This document shows, piece after piece, positions 5,680-5,895 of a stretch of 5,895 nucleotides of DNA (its first letter is position 1; each line of letters opens with the position of its first letter). Below the pieces are notes generated by a model that saw nothing but the letters and a program-made list of their open reading frames with translations, searched no databases and was not told the DNA's origin. The DNA is from Chloroflexota bacterium (GTDB taxonomy: Bacteria; Chloroflexota; Limnocylindria; Limnocylindrales; CSP1-4), in assembly GCA_013698385.1 (NCBI GenBank), contig JACCVB010000370.1, positions 1 through 5,895 of the forward strand, given 5' to 3'. A program made the position numbers and the translations under genes.

Positions 5680-5895
5680 TCAGGCGGACAGGACGGGCAC
5701 GCGATAGTCGGCCAGCGCGCGATCCGCGGTCACCACCGTGAGCCCCTCGGACACGGCCTGGGCCACGAGCATGCGATCGAATGGGTCGCGGTGGATGAGG
5801 GGTAGGGCGCGACCCTCCAGCACATGTTCGACCGTCAACGCCAGGTCTCGAAAGTCCTCCCGGAGCGCATCCGTGAACCCGGCCGGGAGGTCGAG
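5680..5895 (-). CDS. VapC-like PIN-domain toxin, C-terminal 71 residues (5' end outside window)
   Basis: Reading the minus strand from the right edge gives 71 in-frame residues ending in TGA at 5682-5680. The stretch 'LPLIHRDPFDRMLVAQA' followed by 'LTVVTADRALADYRVPVL' is the typical C-terminal half of a PIN-domain ribonuclease of the VapC/type II toxin group. D37 and D40 (HRDPFD) and D58 (TAD), counted from the visible start, include the third and fourth metal-binding acidic positions of the active site; the first two lie off the window. Full-length relatives are about 125-140 residues. VapC proteins cut RNA, often tRNA or rRNA, and are neutralised by a small antitoxin normally encoded immediately upstream, which would be beyond the right edge. 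The hisS start lies 18 nt downstream in the same direction. Confidence 0.85.
   Translation of the reverse strand, partial: LDLPAGFTDALREDFRDLALTVEHVLEGRALPLIHRDPFDRMLVAQAVSEGLTVVTADRALADYRVPVLSA

Noticed and set aside
4345..5805. 486-codon plus-strand open frame opposite hisS
   Set aside because: Antisense shadow of hisS and the PIN gene; its Arg/Val/Glu-rich translation shows no recognisable domain, while the minus strand encodes unmistakable HisRS motifs.

Overview
This is a GC-rich bacterial window from a genome dominated by minus-strand housekeeping genes. The visible protein styles (bacterial-type AspRS with a GAD insertion, a compact HisRS, a C-terminal VapC/PIN fragment) fit a high-GC free-living bacterium. 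Chloroflexota or Actinomycetota would be my first guesses, but no rRNA or other marker settles it.

Layout from left to right. Positions 1-413 (+) carry the 3' end of a MobA/MocA-like nucleotidyltransferase. It converges on a minus-strand block that, in transcription order (right to left), reads: 3' end of a VapC-like PIN toxin (5680 to beyond the right edge), hisS (4360-5661), a class I SAM-dependent methyltransferase (3575-4363), a 268-nt gap, aspS (1390-3306) and an EamA/DMT-family transporter (443-1270, with coding signal continuing upstream to about 1393). The vapC-hisS gap is 18 nt, hisS and the methyltransferase share an ATGA stop/start overlap, and the transporter frame starts inside or right at the aspS stop. 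The block therefore looks like one or two compact transcription units. The gap before aspS holds a possible second promoter and a doubtful 39-codon membrane ORF on the plus strand.

The functional theme is aminoacyl-tRNA synthesis: HisRS and AspRS sit together as in many bacteria, with an uncharacterised methyltransferase between them. AspRS carries the H and G positions associated with non-discriminating enzymes, which would imply an indirect, GatCAB-dependent route to Asn-tRNA(Asn). There is no evident mobile element, CRISPR array or RNA gene. The more interesting details are the missing canonical start codon of the transporter, TANNNT boxes placed for near-leaderless transcription in front of both hisS and aspS, and the loss of the usual DxP motif in the nucleotidyltransferase fragment. 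I did not find a convincing new multi-gene system.
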